This document shows positions 7,608 through 15,371 of a DNA stretch of 18,304 nucleotides, piece after piece. The notes beneath the pieces are model-generated. The model was not told the DNA's origin and ran no database searches. It saw only the letters and a program-made list of their open reading frames with translations. Location of the stretch: the NCBI GenBank assembly GCA_937873555.1, contig CALMWN010000244.1, positions 1 through 18,304 of the forward strand. The letters run 5' to 3'. Source of the stretch: an uncultured Clostridia bacterium (GTDB lineage Bacteria; Bacillota; Clostridia; Acetivibrionales; CALMWN01). How positions within the stretch are numbered: position 1 is the first letter of the stretch; every line of letters starts with the position of its first letter. The translations under genes and the position numbers were made by a program.

Positions 7608-10247
7608 GTGAAAATGAGGCTGTTGCTGCTTGTCGCTATAATTGTCATATTACCTTTTACGTGCGCATTCGCTGAAGATATCAATCTCATTTCAAATCCG
7701 GGTTTCGAAGAAGGTTCGGGCAATGATCCCTATTTTTGGATTAACCAGGCGTGGGAGAAAAAACAGGGTGTTACCGAATTTATTCTCGATTCGAATAATA
7801 GACATTCCGGAGATAAAAGCGGATGTATCATAAACAGTTTACCGAATGATGCCCGTTACAAGCAGGAGATTAAGGTTTCAGGCAGCTCTTTTTACAAAAT
7901 ATCCTGCTGGATAAAAACAGACAATGTTGGGGAAGGCAGCAAGGGAGCAAATATTTCCGTAGACGGCCTTCTGGATACATCTGAAGATATACGGGGCACC
8001 AGCGGTACATGGAGATATGTTGAGCTATATGGTAAAACCCGTGAAAACCAGGGCAGCTTCACTCTTACTTTGGGTCTGGGGGGATACGGAAGTCTCAACA
8101 CTGGAAAGGCATGGTTTGATGATGTTTCTGTCATAGAATTGAGCAGCCTGCCTCAAGGTAAAACCGCTGTAAATCTATACGGAGAAAGTTCTCCAGGCAG
8201 CACAGCCGGCAGCAGCAACACTCCCTGGATGATTTTGGTCATTCTTTCCATTGTTCTTACTGCCTTTCTGATCTTTTTTGCGATGAAAACACAGAATACC
8301 GGCAAAAATCCTTCTTATGCATTTTCAAAAGCAGTCCCCAGCTCTGGTGAATTAAAAAATAGAGGTGCTAAACCGGATAAAAGGGATTTCGTAATAATGC
8401 TTTCCATGACTTTGATTTACCTTATAGTAGCACTAATAAACCTTGGAAGCTTCAAAGTACCGCAAACGGGCTGGAGGCCTGCGAATTCCGGTGAAAGCTT
8501 TACAATTGACCTGGGTAGCGAGAAAGCGCTTTCAAGGGTCTATTATTATTTGGGATTGACTGAAAGACAATATGAGGGAAGTCGATACAGGGTGGAATAT
8601 GCTGATGCCTCCGGCAGGTTTCAACCCCTTTCAACCGTGGAAACCAATGATTTCTACAAATGGAAGTACATTAATGTTTCAGTAAAGGCAAAATACCTCA
8701 AGTTCATAGCTGATTCTCCCGGAGGGGTCATAAACGAGTTGGGCATTTTTGAGAAGAGCAGCAGCAAGCCTTTGGGAAACTTCAGAATACTTGATAAAAA
8801 GACATCTTCCATTGACTCCGGATCAGTAGAAAATCTTTTTGATGAGCAAAAAACAATTGAATATTCTCCTTCATATCTGACCAGTACATATTTTGATGAA
8901 ATCTACCACGCAAGAACGGCTTATGAATATCTGCACAGGATAGAGCCTTATGAAAACACACACCCTCCTCTTGGGAAGGTGTTCATCTCCCTGGGAATTG
9001 CAATATTTGGAATGAACGCTTTCGGCTGGAGGATAATCGGTACTTTATTCGGCACTGCCATGATTCCTGTAATGTATCTCTTTGGTAAAAAGCTTTTCCA
9101 CAAGAGAATTTATGCTTTCTGTACAGCTTTTTTAATGATGTTCGATTTCATGCATTTCGTCCAGACCAGAATAGCAACAATAGATGTGTATGGAACTTTT
9201 TTTGTAATTCTCATGTATTATTTCATGTATGATTATTATAACAGCAAGTCCTATGTTTTAGGCTTCAAAAGTTCATTAAAGCCATTGTTTCTAAGCGGGC
9301 TTTTTTTGGGAATAGGCGCGGCCTGTAAATGGATAGGCTTATATGCAGGAGGTGGTCTGGCACTCCTCTTTATCCTGGCTAAATTTAATGAGTACCAGGA
9401 CTACAGAAAACTTTCCTGTGGCAATCCTTCCAGAAATGAAGGCTGGACCAAATATTTCGTTTCGGACTATATAATAAAAACCTCATTGTATTGCGTCCTG
9501 TTTTTCATACTGATTCCGGCTGCAATATACCTGCTTTCATATATACCCTTTATGCTGGTGCCCGGACCTGGACATGACCTGAACGGAGTATTGAGAAACC
9601 AATATGATATGTATAACTATCACAGCACCCTTCAGGCGACCCACCCTTTTTCCTCCTTATGGTGGGAGTGGCCTGTCATGTACAAGCCCATCTGGTTTTA
9701 TACAGGCAGCGACCTTCCTGAAGGATATGTATCCAGCATAGTCTCCATGGGCAATCCGGCAGTTTGGTGGACAGGCATTATCAGCGTTCTCGCTGTCAGC
9801 ATTATGGCAATTAAACACTTTAAATATAAAAAGCCGCTGTTCCCGGCAATTTCTCTGTCTCTTCTTGCTGTAGTATTTGGCAGCACCGCCGTAAGGAATT
9901 TTGGAGTATACTTATTGGCGGTTTGTATTCTTATTGTTGTAATAAGTTTTGACAAAAAACTCACCATACCATTTGCGGCCATGGCCTTCCAGTACCTGCC
10001 ATGGGTATCTATAACAAGGCTTGCATTCATATATCACTTCTTTTCTACTGTACCGTTTATAATAATATCAATAGTTTATATGATGAAAATTCTGTTAGAA
10101 AAATACAGTGAATTAAGGTATACTATATACGTATATCTTGGCATGGTGGCACTGCTGTTCATCTGGTTCTATCCTGTATTGTCGGGCATGGAAGTTCCAT
10201 CAGCCTATGTGGAGCACCTGAAGTGGTTTAAAAGCTGGATTTTTTAA
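7608..10247 (+). CDS. PMT-type protein O-mannosyltransferase with extracytoplasmic carbohydrate-binding domains
   Basis: The C-terminal half (about 425-879) is a polytopic PMT/GT39 enzyme, which transfers mannose from a polyprenyl-phosphate donor to Ser/Thr of secreted proteins. The catalytic acidic pair is Asp430-Glu431 in STYFDEIYHAR, followed by THPPLGK (451-457) and the ARIATIDVYGTFF-like segment RIATIDVYGTFF (521-532). The N-terminal half is unusual: a signal peptide (1-22), a CBM4/9-like beta-sandwich opening NLISNPGFEEG (27-37) and ending near 180, a membrane helix (207-225), a second helix (262-280), then a discoidin-like region (about 283-385) with SFTIDLGSEKALSRVYYYLG. Start is GTG at 7608, supported by GGGGGT seven bases upstream; an ATG two codons later is possible. 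Domain names are by pattern recognition. It probably accepts the donor made by the enzyme at 10297. Confidence 0.85.
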   Translation: MKMRLLLLVAIIVILPFTCAFAEDINLISNPGFEEGSGNDPYFWINQAWEKKQGVTEFILDSNNRHSGDKSGCIINSLPNDARYKQEIKVSGSSFYKISCWIKTDNVGEGSKGANISVDGLLDTSEDIRGTSGTWRYVELYGKTRENQGSFTLTLGLGGYGSLNTGKAWFDDVSVIELSSLPQGKTAVNLYGESSPGSTAGSSNTPWMILVILSIVLTAFLIFFAMKTQNTGKNPSYAFSKAVPSSGELKNRGAKPDKRDFVIMLSMTLIYLIVALINLGSFKVPQTGWRPANSGESFTIDLGSEKALSRVYYYLGLTERQYEGSRYRVEYADASGRFQPLSTVETNDFYKWKYINVSVKAKYLKFIADSPGGVINELGIFEKSSSKPLGNFRILDKKTSSIDSGSVENLFDEQKTIEYSPSYLTSTYFDEIYHARTAYEYLHRIEPYENTHPPLGKVFISLGIAIFGMNAFGWRIIGTLFGTAMIPVMYLFGKKLFHKRIYAFCTAFLMMFDFMHFVQTRIATIDVYGTFFVILMYYFMYDYYNSKSYVLGFKSSLKPLFLSGLFLGIGAACKWIGLYAGGGLALLFILAKFNEYQDYRKLSCGNPSRNEGWTKYFVSDYIIKTSLYCVLFFILIPAAIYLLSYIPFMLVPGPGHDLNGVLRNQYDMYNYHSTLQATHPFSSLWWEWPVMYKPIWFYTGSDLPEGYVSSIVSMGNPAVWWTGIISVLAVSIMAIKHFKYKKPLFPAISLSLLAVVFGSTAVRNFGVYLLAVCILIVVISFDKKLTIPFAAMAFQYLPWVSITRLAFIYHFFSTVPFIIISIVYMMKILLEKYSELRYTIYVYLGMVALLFIWFYPVLSGMEVPSAYVEHLKWFKSWIF

Positions 10248-10296
10248 AGGTTTTAATATAACATAAGTGATAAAATTCCCATCTGGAGGGATGAAA

Positions 10297-11262
10297 ATGT
10301 CAGAGAAATCCAAATATTCAGTTGTAGTGCCGGTTTACAACGAAGAGGAGGTTATCCTTGAATCGTATAAAAGGTTGAAAGCTGTAATGGATACAATCAG
10401 AGAACCTTATGAGATAGTATTTGTAAATGACGGCAGCAGGGATAAAACCGCAATTATAATAAATGAAATATGTGAAATGGATAAAACCATCAGATTTATA
10501 GATTTCTCAAGAAATTTCGGCCATCAGATCGCAATAACTGCAGGTATGGATTATACCGAAGGTGATGCTGTAATAGTTATAGATGCCGACTTGCAGGACC
10601 CTCCGGAAGTAATTCCGAAAATGATTGAAAAGTGGAAGGAGGGCTATGACGTAGTCTATGGAAAAAGGGCGCAGAGGAAGGGCGAAACCTTTTTCAAGCA
10701 ATTTACGGCAAAGGTTTTTTACAGGCTGCTCGTAAGGATGACAGATGTGGATGTACCACTTGATACGGGAGATTTCAGGTTGATAGACCGTAAGGTATGC
10801 AACGCACTAAAAAAAGTTAACGAAAAAAACAGATATATAAGAGGTATAATAAGCTGGCTTGGTTTTAAACAGACAGGTGTTGAATTTACCAGAGATAAAC
10901 GCTTTGCCGGCGAAACCAAGTACCCGTTTAAGAAAATGCTAAGGTTTGCTTTTGATGCAATAACCTCATTTTCATATAAGCCTTTAAAACTTGCATCATA
11001 TGCCGGAATGCTGTTATCCGTATTTAGTTTTGTATACCTGCTGGTCGTGGTCTACCAAAAGCTTTTTACAGACAGGACACAGCCTGGCTGGGCTTCAATA
11101 CTTGCGGTGAATCTTTTTTTTAACGGTATCATATTAATCATACTCGGTATCATTGGAGAGTATATTGGAAGAATATATGACGAAGCCAAGGGACGGCCTC
11201 TCTATATAGTCAGGCAGATAAAAAATTTCTCCGATGATAAAAAAATAGACGACGGGAGATAA
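10297..11262 (+). CDS. GtrB/DPM1-type polyprenyl-phosphate glycosyltransferase (GT2)
   Basis: This GT2 enzyme would transfer a sugar from a nucleotide donor to undecaprenyl phosphate at the cytoplasmic face. The GT-A domain starts SVVVPVYNEEEVI (8-20), then FVNDGSRDKT (42-51), the metal-binding DAD at 96-98 in VIDADLQDPPE, and GDFRLIDR (158-165), all typical of the DPM1/GtrB group. Two membrane helices follow (about 232-253 and 266-290) and end in IGEYIGRIYDEAKGRPLYIV, a strong GtrB signature. The frame is open from a GTG at 10267. I chose the ATG at 10297 because GGAGGG (10285-10290) is six bases ahead of it, giving 321 residues. It is the last gene of the locus and is followed by a terminator. 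It is the likely donor-maker for the GtrA proteins, the GT-C enzyme and the PMT. Confidence 0.9.
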   Translation: MSEKSKYSVVVPVYNEEEVILESYKRLKAVMDTIREPYEIVFVNDGSRDKTAIIINEICEMDKTIRFIDFSRNFGHQIAITAGMDYTEGDAVIVIDADLQDPPEVIPKMIEKWKEGYDVVYGKRAQRKGETFFKQFTAKVFYRLLVRMTDVDVPLDTGDFRLIDRKVCNALKKVNEKNRYIRGIISWLGFKQTGVEFTRDKRFAGETKYPFKKMLRFAFDAITSFSYKPLKLASYAGMLLSVFSFVYLLVVVYQKLFTDRTQPGWASILAVNLFFNGIILIILGIIGEYIGRIYDEAKGRPLYIVRQIKNFSDDKKIDDGR

Positions 11263-11270
11263 AGATAACC

Positions 11271-11297
11271 GTAGGGAACGACGCCCTCGTCGTTCCG
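11271..11297. repeat. Short hairpin repeat, copy 2 (GTAGGG-type)
   Basis: This 27-base element has the same frame as 3291-3317: it starts GTAGGG, has a CCCT loop and ends CCG. The stem is GGAACGACG (11275-11283) with CGTCGTTCC (11288-11296). The stem bases differ from copy 1 on both arms, so pairing is kept. It lies 8 bases after the GtrB-type stop codon. Confidence 0.7.
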
Positions 11298-11309
11298 AAT
11301 TTTATTATA

Positions 11310-11344
11310 AAAAAAGAACGAGTTATTTTCACTCGTTCTTTTTT
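11310..11344. terminator. Bidirectional rho-independent terminator
   Basis: AAAAGAACGAGT (11312-11323) pairs perfectly with ACTCGTTCTTTT (11331-11342), extending two more A-T pairs, around a 7-base loop. It has a T-run on the plus strand and a longer one on the minus strand. It can end the glycosylation operon and also the minus-strand tRNA-Thr/tRNA-Tyr transcript, whose last CCA base is at 11344. Confidence 0.9.
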
Positions 11345-11429
11345 GGTGGGGAGGGATGGATTTGAACCATCGAAATCGTCAGATAACAGATTTACAGTCT
11401 GCCCCCTTTGGCCACTCGGGAACCTCCCC
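11344..11429 (-). tRNA. tRNA-Tyr (GTA)
   Basis: Read on the minus strand, the acceptor arm GGGGAGG (11429-11423) pairs with CCTCCCC, followed by discriminator A and encoded CCA (11346-11344). The anticodon loop CTGTAAA gives anticodon GTA. A long variable arm is present, as in bacterial tRNA-Tyr. It is four bases downstream of tRNA-Thr and directly abuts the terminator. Confidence 0.95.
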
Positions 11430-11433
11430 ATGT

Positions 11434-11509
11434 TGGAGCTGGTGGACGGAATCGAACCCCCGACCTGCTGATTACAAGTCAGCTGCTCTACCTGCTGAGC
11501 TACACCAGC
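11434..11509 (-). tRNA. tRNA-Thr (TGT), left junction of the element
   Basis: The acceptor arm GCTGGTG (11509-11503) pairs with CACCAGC (11444-11438), with discriminator T and encoded CCA (11436-11434). The anticodon loop CTTGTAA gives TGT. The gene is intact and 76 bases long with CCA. Its 5' 39 bases (11471-11509) are repeated exactly at 17950-17988, so the 5' half, and everything upstream of it, now comes from or borders the integrated element. Confidence 0.95.
11471..11509 (-). other. attL: 39-bp core overlapping tRNA-Thr 5' half
   Basis: These 39 bases are identical to 17950-17988. They run from the anticodon loop to the first base of tRNA-Thr, and identity stops on both sides (g versus t before, a versus g after). 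For tyrosine recombinases that use tRNA genes, crossover is often in the anticodon loop, here near 11471-11477; that part is inference. Confidence 0.9.
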
Positions 11510-11534
11510 ACTATTTAACTATGTTTGAAGGCTT

Positions 11535-11573
11535 GTTAATCTGATTTTGTATCATTTACAACTTCTGATTAAC
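11535..11573. repeat. Symmetrical two-part palindrome near attL
   Basis: GTTAATC (11535-11541), 5 bases, TTGTA (11547-11551), TCATT centre, TACAA (11557-11561), 5 bases, GATTAAC (11567-11573): both arm pairs are exact and the gaps are equal. It lies between the left-end promoter and tRNA-Thr. It contains ACTTCTGATTAA (11561-11572), whose inverse copy is at 17866-17877 near the right end. It may be an integrase or excisionase arm site, or a leader RNA hairpin. Confidence 0.65.
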
Positions 11574-11589
11574 TCCCCCTGCCTGATAT

Positions 11590-11618
11590 AGTATAGCAGG
11601 GGAAGCCATGTATGTCAA
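11590..11618 (-). promoter_or_regulatory. Near-consensus sigma-A promoter at the left end of the element
   Basis: On the minus strand a perfect TTGACA (11618-11613), a 17-base spacer and TATACT (11595-11590) form the strongest promoter in the window. It reads toward tRNA-Thr and tRNA-Tyr, starting near 11583. An inverted repeat CCCCTGC (11576-11582) / GCAGGGG (11596-11602) brackets the -10 box and could be an operator. In the excised circle this promoter would read through attP into the integrase gene. Confidence 0.85.
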
Positions 11619-11685
11619 CACTTTTAGAATGGATTTTATATGTAAACTATTGGTATAAATTTCACAACAGGTATATTGAATAGAA

Positions 11686-12552
11686 CTATTTCTCAAGTAC
11701 CTCTGCCAAGGCTATAACACCAGCTCTTCTGAATGACCCAGGACCTTCTGGCATGATTTCTGTATCAAATTTTTCACATAAATCAATGAACTCTTTTGTA
11801 GCCTTGAAATTTTGTGCTTGTGCTGCATTAGGATTTTGTCTGTACAAATGCAACAAGTAGAGGTGAGTTAAACTCCCAAGGCTTCTTGAGAATATTACAT
11901 TCATATTGTTTTTTTCAAGTTCTGACTTCAGTTCAATTGGAGTATAAGCCTTAAAAGACTCTATATTGAAGTAACTCTCAGATATTTTTTTATTGGTTTC
12001 AAACTGGTTCTTTTCCCAATAACCATTATCTATCATTTCATGTACAGCAGGGGTAATACTGTTGAATAGGTTCATGCTGTAGTTTAGCCATGTAGCTGTC
12101 ATACAACCCTTATTAGAAGCAGATAGGAGGAGTTTTTTCCTTGCTACCCTACAGCTTTCAGCAATTACTTTTCCTGCATCTTTCCCAGAGAAGGAAACAG
12201 CCCCATCCAAGTTCAAAACCATATCAAATTGCTTATCTTTGAACATTGACAAATCTTTGGCATCAGCTCTGATAAATGTAATATTATCAAGCCCTTCTGC
12301 TTTCTCTTTTGCAACTTCTATCATCTTTTCTGATAAATCAAAGTGTGTAACTTTGTATCCTTTCTGGGCAAGAGGAATAGAAAAAGCACCTGTAGCAGCT
12401 CCTATATCCAAAATAGTTTCAACACCACTTAAATTCCTCTCTATCTCTCTCCACCTTAGCTGCCTATTGATTAGTTCATCATCTATATCCACTTCCTCTT
12501 TACTTGCCATTTTGTCCCACCAGTCAACCATATTATTATCTATGTCTGCCAT
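11686..12552 (-). CDS. Class I SAM-dependent methyltransferase (element cargo)
   Basis: This 288-residue protein has a Rossmann-type methyltransferase domain. The SAM-binding motif I is ILDIGAATGAF (47-57), the acidic residue at the end of strand 2 is in THFDLSEKM (Asp72), then IRADAKDL (94-101) and FDMVLNLDGAVSF (109-121). This is the Methyltransf_11/25 type acting on small molecules or similar substrates. There is no NPPY/DPPY or PC motif, so I do not think it is a DNA methylase. The C-terminal part (about 150-288) is unrecognised. The ATG at 12552 follows GGGGGTG at 5-base spacing. An extended -10 promoter lies just upstream (12583-12591), and a terminator separates it from the primase-helicase gene, so it is probably expressed on its own as cargo. 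Its substrate is unknown. All Arg codons avoid CGN. Confidence 0.8.
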   Translation of the reverse strand: MADIDNNMVDWWDKMASKEEVDIDDELINRQLRWREIERNLSGVETILDIGAATGAFSIPLAQKGYKVTHFDLSEKMIEVAKEKAEGLDNITFIRADAKDLSMFKDKQFDMVLNLDGAVSFSGKDAGKVIAESCRVARKKLLLSASNKGCMTATWLNYSMNLFNSITPAVHEMIDNGYWEKNQFETNKKISESYFNIESFKAYTPIELKSELEKNNMNVIFSRSLGSLTHLYLLHLYRQNPNAAQAQNFKATKEFIDLCEKFDTEIMPEGPGSFRRAGVIALAEVLEK

Positions 12553-12582
12553 CTTAGCACCCCCAAAATAAAATTTATGTGC

Positions 12583-12591
12583 ATTATATCA
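12583..12591 (-). promoter_or_regulatory. Extended -10 promoter for the methyltransferase gene
   Basis: TGA-TATAAT on the minus strand (12591-12583) is an extended -10 with a perfect hexamer, 31 bases before the start codon. No good -35 is present at 17-18 bases, which is tolerated for extended -10 promoters. Confidence 0.6.
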
Positions 12592-12616
12592 TTCCTTTGA
12601 AATATATTCCAGACAT

Positions 12617-12646
12617 TAAATAAAAGGGCACAGAGTCATTAGCCCT
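12617..12646 (-). terminator. Putative terminator after the primase-helicase gene
   Basis: On the minus strand AGGGC (12646-12642) pairs with GCCCT (12629-12625) around a 12-base loop, followed by TTTATTT. The stem is short, so termination may be partial. It lies about 50 bases past the stop codon at 12698 and just ahead of the methyltransferase promoter. Confidence 0.5.
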
Positions 12647-12697
12647 ATACCCACAATGAATTTTTTTATCCAACAAACATACTTTACCAAACAGCCC

Positions 12698-15337
12698 TTA
12701 TTTTATTAATGTGTGATACTCATTTGTAGCCTTATCCTTGTAGATAACAACCTCACTTTCCTGCAATGGATATCTTGAAAACAATAATACCCTGCACTCT
12801 GGATAGTTTACAAGTCTTGCCCTGCCTATCATCTGTAGCAGTTCACTTTCAAGTACATACCTCTGGACTGTGCTTAATGTCTTATCCTCAAAGGTTGGGT
12901 ATCTCACAGATAACCCTGTGTTTTCAAGCTTTGTTTTGGTGTTTATCTTCTCATGCACATTGAAGCCATCTCCAAACAGCAACAGGGCATACATTTTGTA
13001 GGCTGCATCTGTAATGTTGGGACTCCCAATAACTGCAAGGTTTTTTCCCTTCAAATGGTCAAAGCCACTGGATTTGCCAAAGTAAACACTGTCCTCAACT
13101 GTATAGCCTTCCTTTTCCAGTACTTCATTGAACTTCTTCATAGTCTTGTAGGTTAAGGCAGTAACATCAACAACACTCATCCCCTGACTATCAATGCACT
13201 CATTCAGGTACTGGATGTATTCATCATGGTTATTTTCATTGCCCAGCATCTGCCTGCTGAATGAATGGTCAAAGAACTGTATAAGCTTACCACCATCCCC
13301 AACCATCCCAGTATCAACCATTTTAGGATTATCAAACTCTCTATTAAAAACATCCATATTCAAAGTGGCTGACATAATGATACTTGGCACTTCTGGCAGC
13401 TTAATCTTTGTACCATATACCAGTTCATCCCCACTCTTTAACAGGTAATCACTGCTGTAAATGGCATAGAGGTTATCATCCCATATGCTTGAGTCAATAC
13501 CTCCCCTTACCTGCTCCATTTCAGTATCATTGGCAGGAATGTCCATTAGCTTCAAGGTAACTGTATCACTCTCAAGGAAATTGAGTATAGCCTCAGTCCT
13601 GCTGTAATCCTTGGATATCCTGCCTATTACCTTTACATCCCTTTTAATTGCATCCATCCTGACAGTACCCTGACTCATGGATGTAAAAAGTACATCCTCA
13701 TCATAGATGATAAGATTAAACTTACCCCCATTGAGCAGAGCATCCATGTGGGTTGTAGCAATTAACTGGCATCCACTCAAGCCTTCAACATCTGCAAGGT
13801 ACTGGGAATACTCAAGAAAAGTGTCTTTACCCTTTTTGATTTCATCCATATAAATCCTTTTTGCTTCCCTATACATCCTTCTCTCATAAAGAGCATTTAC
13901 CTTCTGCTGTGCTTCTCCATTGTGAAGCTGTACCATTTTAGGCTGTACTGCAATAGCTCTGCCAGCATTCCTGAACCTTTGTACTGCTGCTTCCTTCAAG
14001 TCATGGTTTGGAAATGCAATTGCTACAACTCCCTCAACCTTCTCCCAAGGGTACTGAACAAGTGCTTCTGTCTTTCCAATACCAGTAGCAGCTTTGATAA
14101 TCCCCACCTTGTTTGTAGCAGCATTATCTATCAGGTCATGAATAGCCTTGAAAGTGCTTTCCCTTACATCCTTCAGTGCTTTTCTTTCAACTCTATTGTA
14201 TTCTCCTCCAGCAAAATCAACACTTGTCAGAGTCATTGACTTTACTGACTTGTATGGACTTCCATACTTTGAACCAAGGGGGCATTCTCTTTCACAATAT
14301 TTATCACAGTTGGCTGTATTCTCATGGTTTATTACCTGACTCAAGCAGGTATTTACCTTATTCATATAAGCATCTATGCACAAAGCTTGGTCATTGTAGT
14401 ACTTGGGATTATCCCTCATGGTCTGCTTGATAAACTCCATACCACCTTTGAACCTGTGGAGGTTGGATACCAAAAAGAATATCTCACTATGGTCAACCCA
14501 ATGAGTGCCATTTGTAAACTCTGTGAACAGGCTGCATTCTCCAACCAACTTACCCTTGAAATCATATTCCTCATTTCCATACCCTGTAACTGGTATGCTG
14601 GAGGGGCTGTATACCTTCTTTAACTTGCCAGACTTGGTGTTCTGGAAATTATCCACCTTGAAATTAGCCTTCAATTTCCCATCCTCAACCTGCAAATCAA
14701 GCATACCACCAACAACATCAAGCCCCACCTTACCTGCAATATTCTTTAAGTCTCTGGAATAATTGTCTGTTCCTGATTTGGCTCTGACTGCCTCATAGAA
14801 GGCAGCTACAAGGTTGTCAAGGTTGATGCATTCTTCATAGTTTGTATGAATAGGCTCTGAGCCTTCCTTTGCTCCATAGAACAGTCTGGCTGCATCTGTA
14901 GCCTGCCCATCTCCATTAAATACCTGCTGAACCATTACCATAAGAAGTTCATACTCCCTGTAGTCAGTTATAGTATAGGGCAGCAGCATTAATCCCCTGT
15001 GTTTCTGGTGTTCCTCAGAATATGAGAATGTCTTGTATATTCCTATCATTGGCAGGTGGTACTTCTTGGACTTCTCAATAGTATCTGCTATTGTAACATT
15101 GGCATCATCAACATCAATGGCAATAACATCAGTACTCTTGAAATATGCCTTGCTTACCCCTCCAACCTCATAGAAGGCAGGCTTAATGGTATATCCCTCT
15201 AAACAACCCTGCAGCATTTCCTCTGGTGTTCCTTCTACTCTACATACAGCCCCATACATCCTTAACTGAATATCCTTTGCATTTTGGGGCTTACTGCTGT
15301 AAAAAACTGTGTCCATTAAGAATTTTATAGTCCTCAT
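12698..15337 (-). CDS. AEP-type primase-like / SF2 helicase fusion, putative element replication protein
   Basis: This 879-residue protein probably opens and primes DNA for replication of the element. The N-terminal part resembles archaeo-eukaryotic primase (PrimPol) domains: an acidic DVD at 75-77 (AIDVDDANV), HRG at 113-115 (KHRGLMLLPY), and DAARLFYG at 148-155, the D-x-x-R-x-F-x-G pattern common in phage and plasmid primases. A cysteine group (331, 344, 348, 352) could bind zinc or an Fe-S cluster. The C-terminal part is an SF2 helicase: Walker A ATGIGKT (417-423), DEAD-box variant YDED (545-548), SAT (656-658), and motif VI QMIGRAR (835-841). ATG at 15337 with GGGAGG ten bases upstream. 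Most such primases pair with SF3/D5 helicases, so the SF2 partner is unusual. Domain calls rest on motifs only. Confidence 0.7.
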   Translation of the reverse strand: MRTIKFLMDTVFYSSKPQNAKDIQLRMYGAVCRVEGTPEEMLQGCLEGYTIKPAFYEVGGVSKAYFKSTDVIAIDVDDANVTIADTIEKSKKYHLPMIGIYKTFSYSEEHQKHRGLMLLPYTITDYREYELLMVMVQQVFNGDGQATDAARLFYGAKEGSEPIHTNYEECINLDNLVAAFYEAVRAKSGTDNYSRDLKNIAGKVGLDVVGGMLDLQVEDGKLKANFKVDNFQNTKSGKLKKVYSPSSIPVTGYGNEEYDFKGKLVGECSLFTEFTNGTHWVDHSEIFFLVSNLHRFKGGMEFIKQTMRDNPKYYNDQALCIDAYMNKVNTCLSQVINHENTANCDKYCERECPLGSKYGSPYKSVKSMTLTSVDFAGGEYNRVERKALKDVRESTFKAIHDLIDNAATNKVGIIKAATGIGKTEALVQYPWEKVEGVVAIAFPNHDLKEAAVQRFRNAGRAIAVQPKMVQLHNGEAQQKVNALYERRMYREAKRIYMDEIKKGKDTFLEYSQYLADVEGLSGCQLIATTHMDALLNGGKFNLIIYDEDVLFTSMSQGTVRMDAIKRDVKVIGRISKDYSRTEAILNFLESDTVTLKLMDIPANDTEMEQVRGGIDSSIWDDNLYAIYSSDYLLKSGDELVYGTKIKLPEVPSIIMSATLNMDVFNREFDNPKMVDTGMVGDGGKLIQFFDHSFSRQMLGNENNHDEYIQYLNECIDSQGMSVVDVTALTYKTMKKFNEVLEKEGYTVEDSVYFGKSSGFDHLKGKNLAVIGSPNITDAAYKMYALLLFGDGFNVHEKINTKTKLENTGLSVRYPTFEDKTLSTVQRYVLESELLQMIGRARLVNYPECRVLLFSRYPLQESEVVIYKDKATNEYHTLIK

Positions 15338-15371
15338 TATCTACATTCCTCCCTTCTATGTGATTTGTGGG

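Noticed and set aside
11210..11544. Frames of 62 and 73 residues across the tRNA genes and terminator
   Set aside because: They are translations of tRNA-Tyr and tRNA-Thr sequence and a hairpin, typical false genes over tRNAs.
13922..14762. Several plus-strand frames opposite the primase-helicase gene
   Set aside because: They overlap a single 2.6-kb frame with ordered helicase motifs. Their abundance reflects the codon bias of the CpG-free element.
7608..15337. The PMT protein and the primase-helicase are both 879 residues
   Set aside because: Coincidence; their sequences, strands and domains are unrelated.
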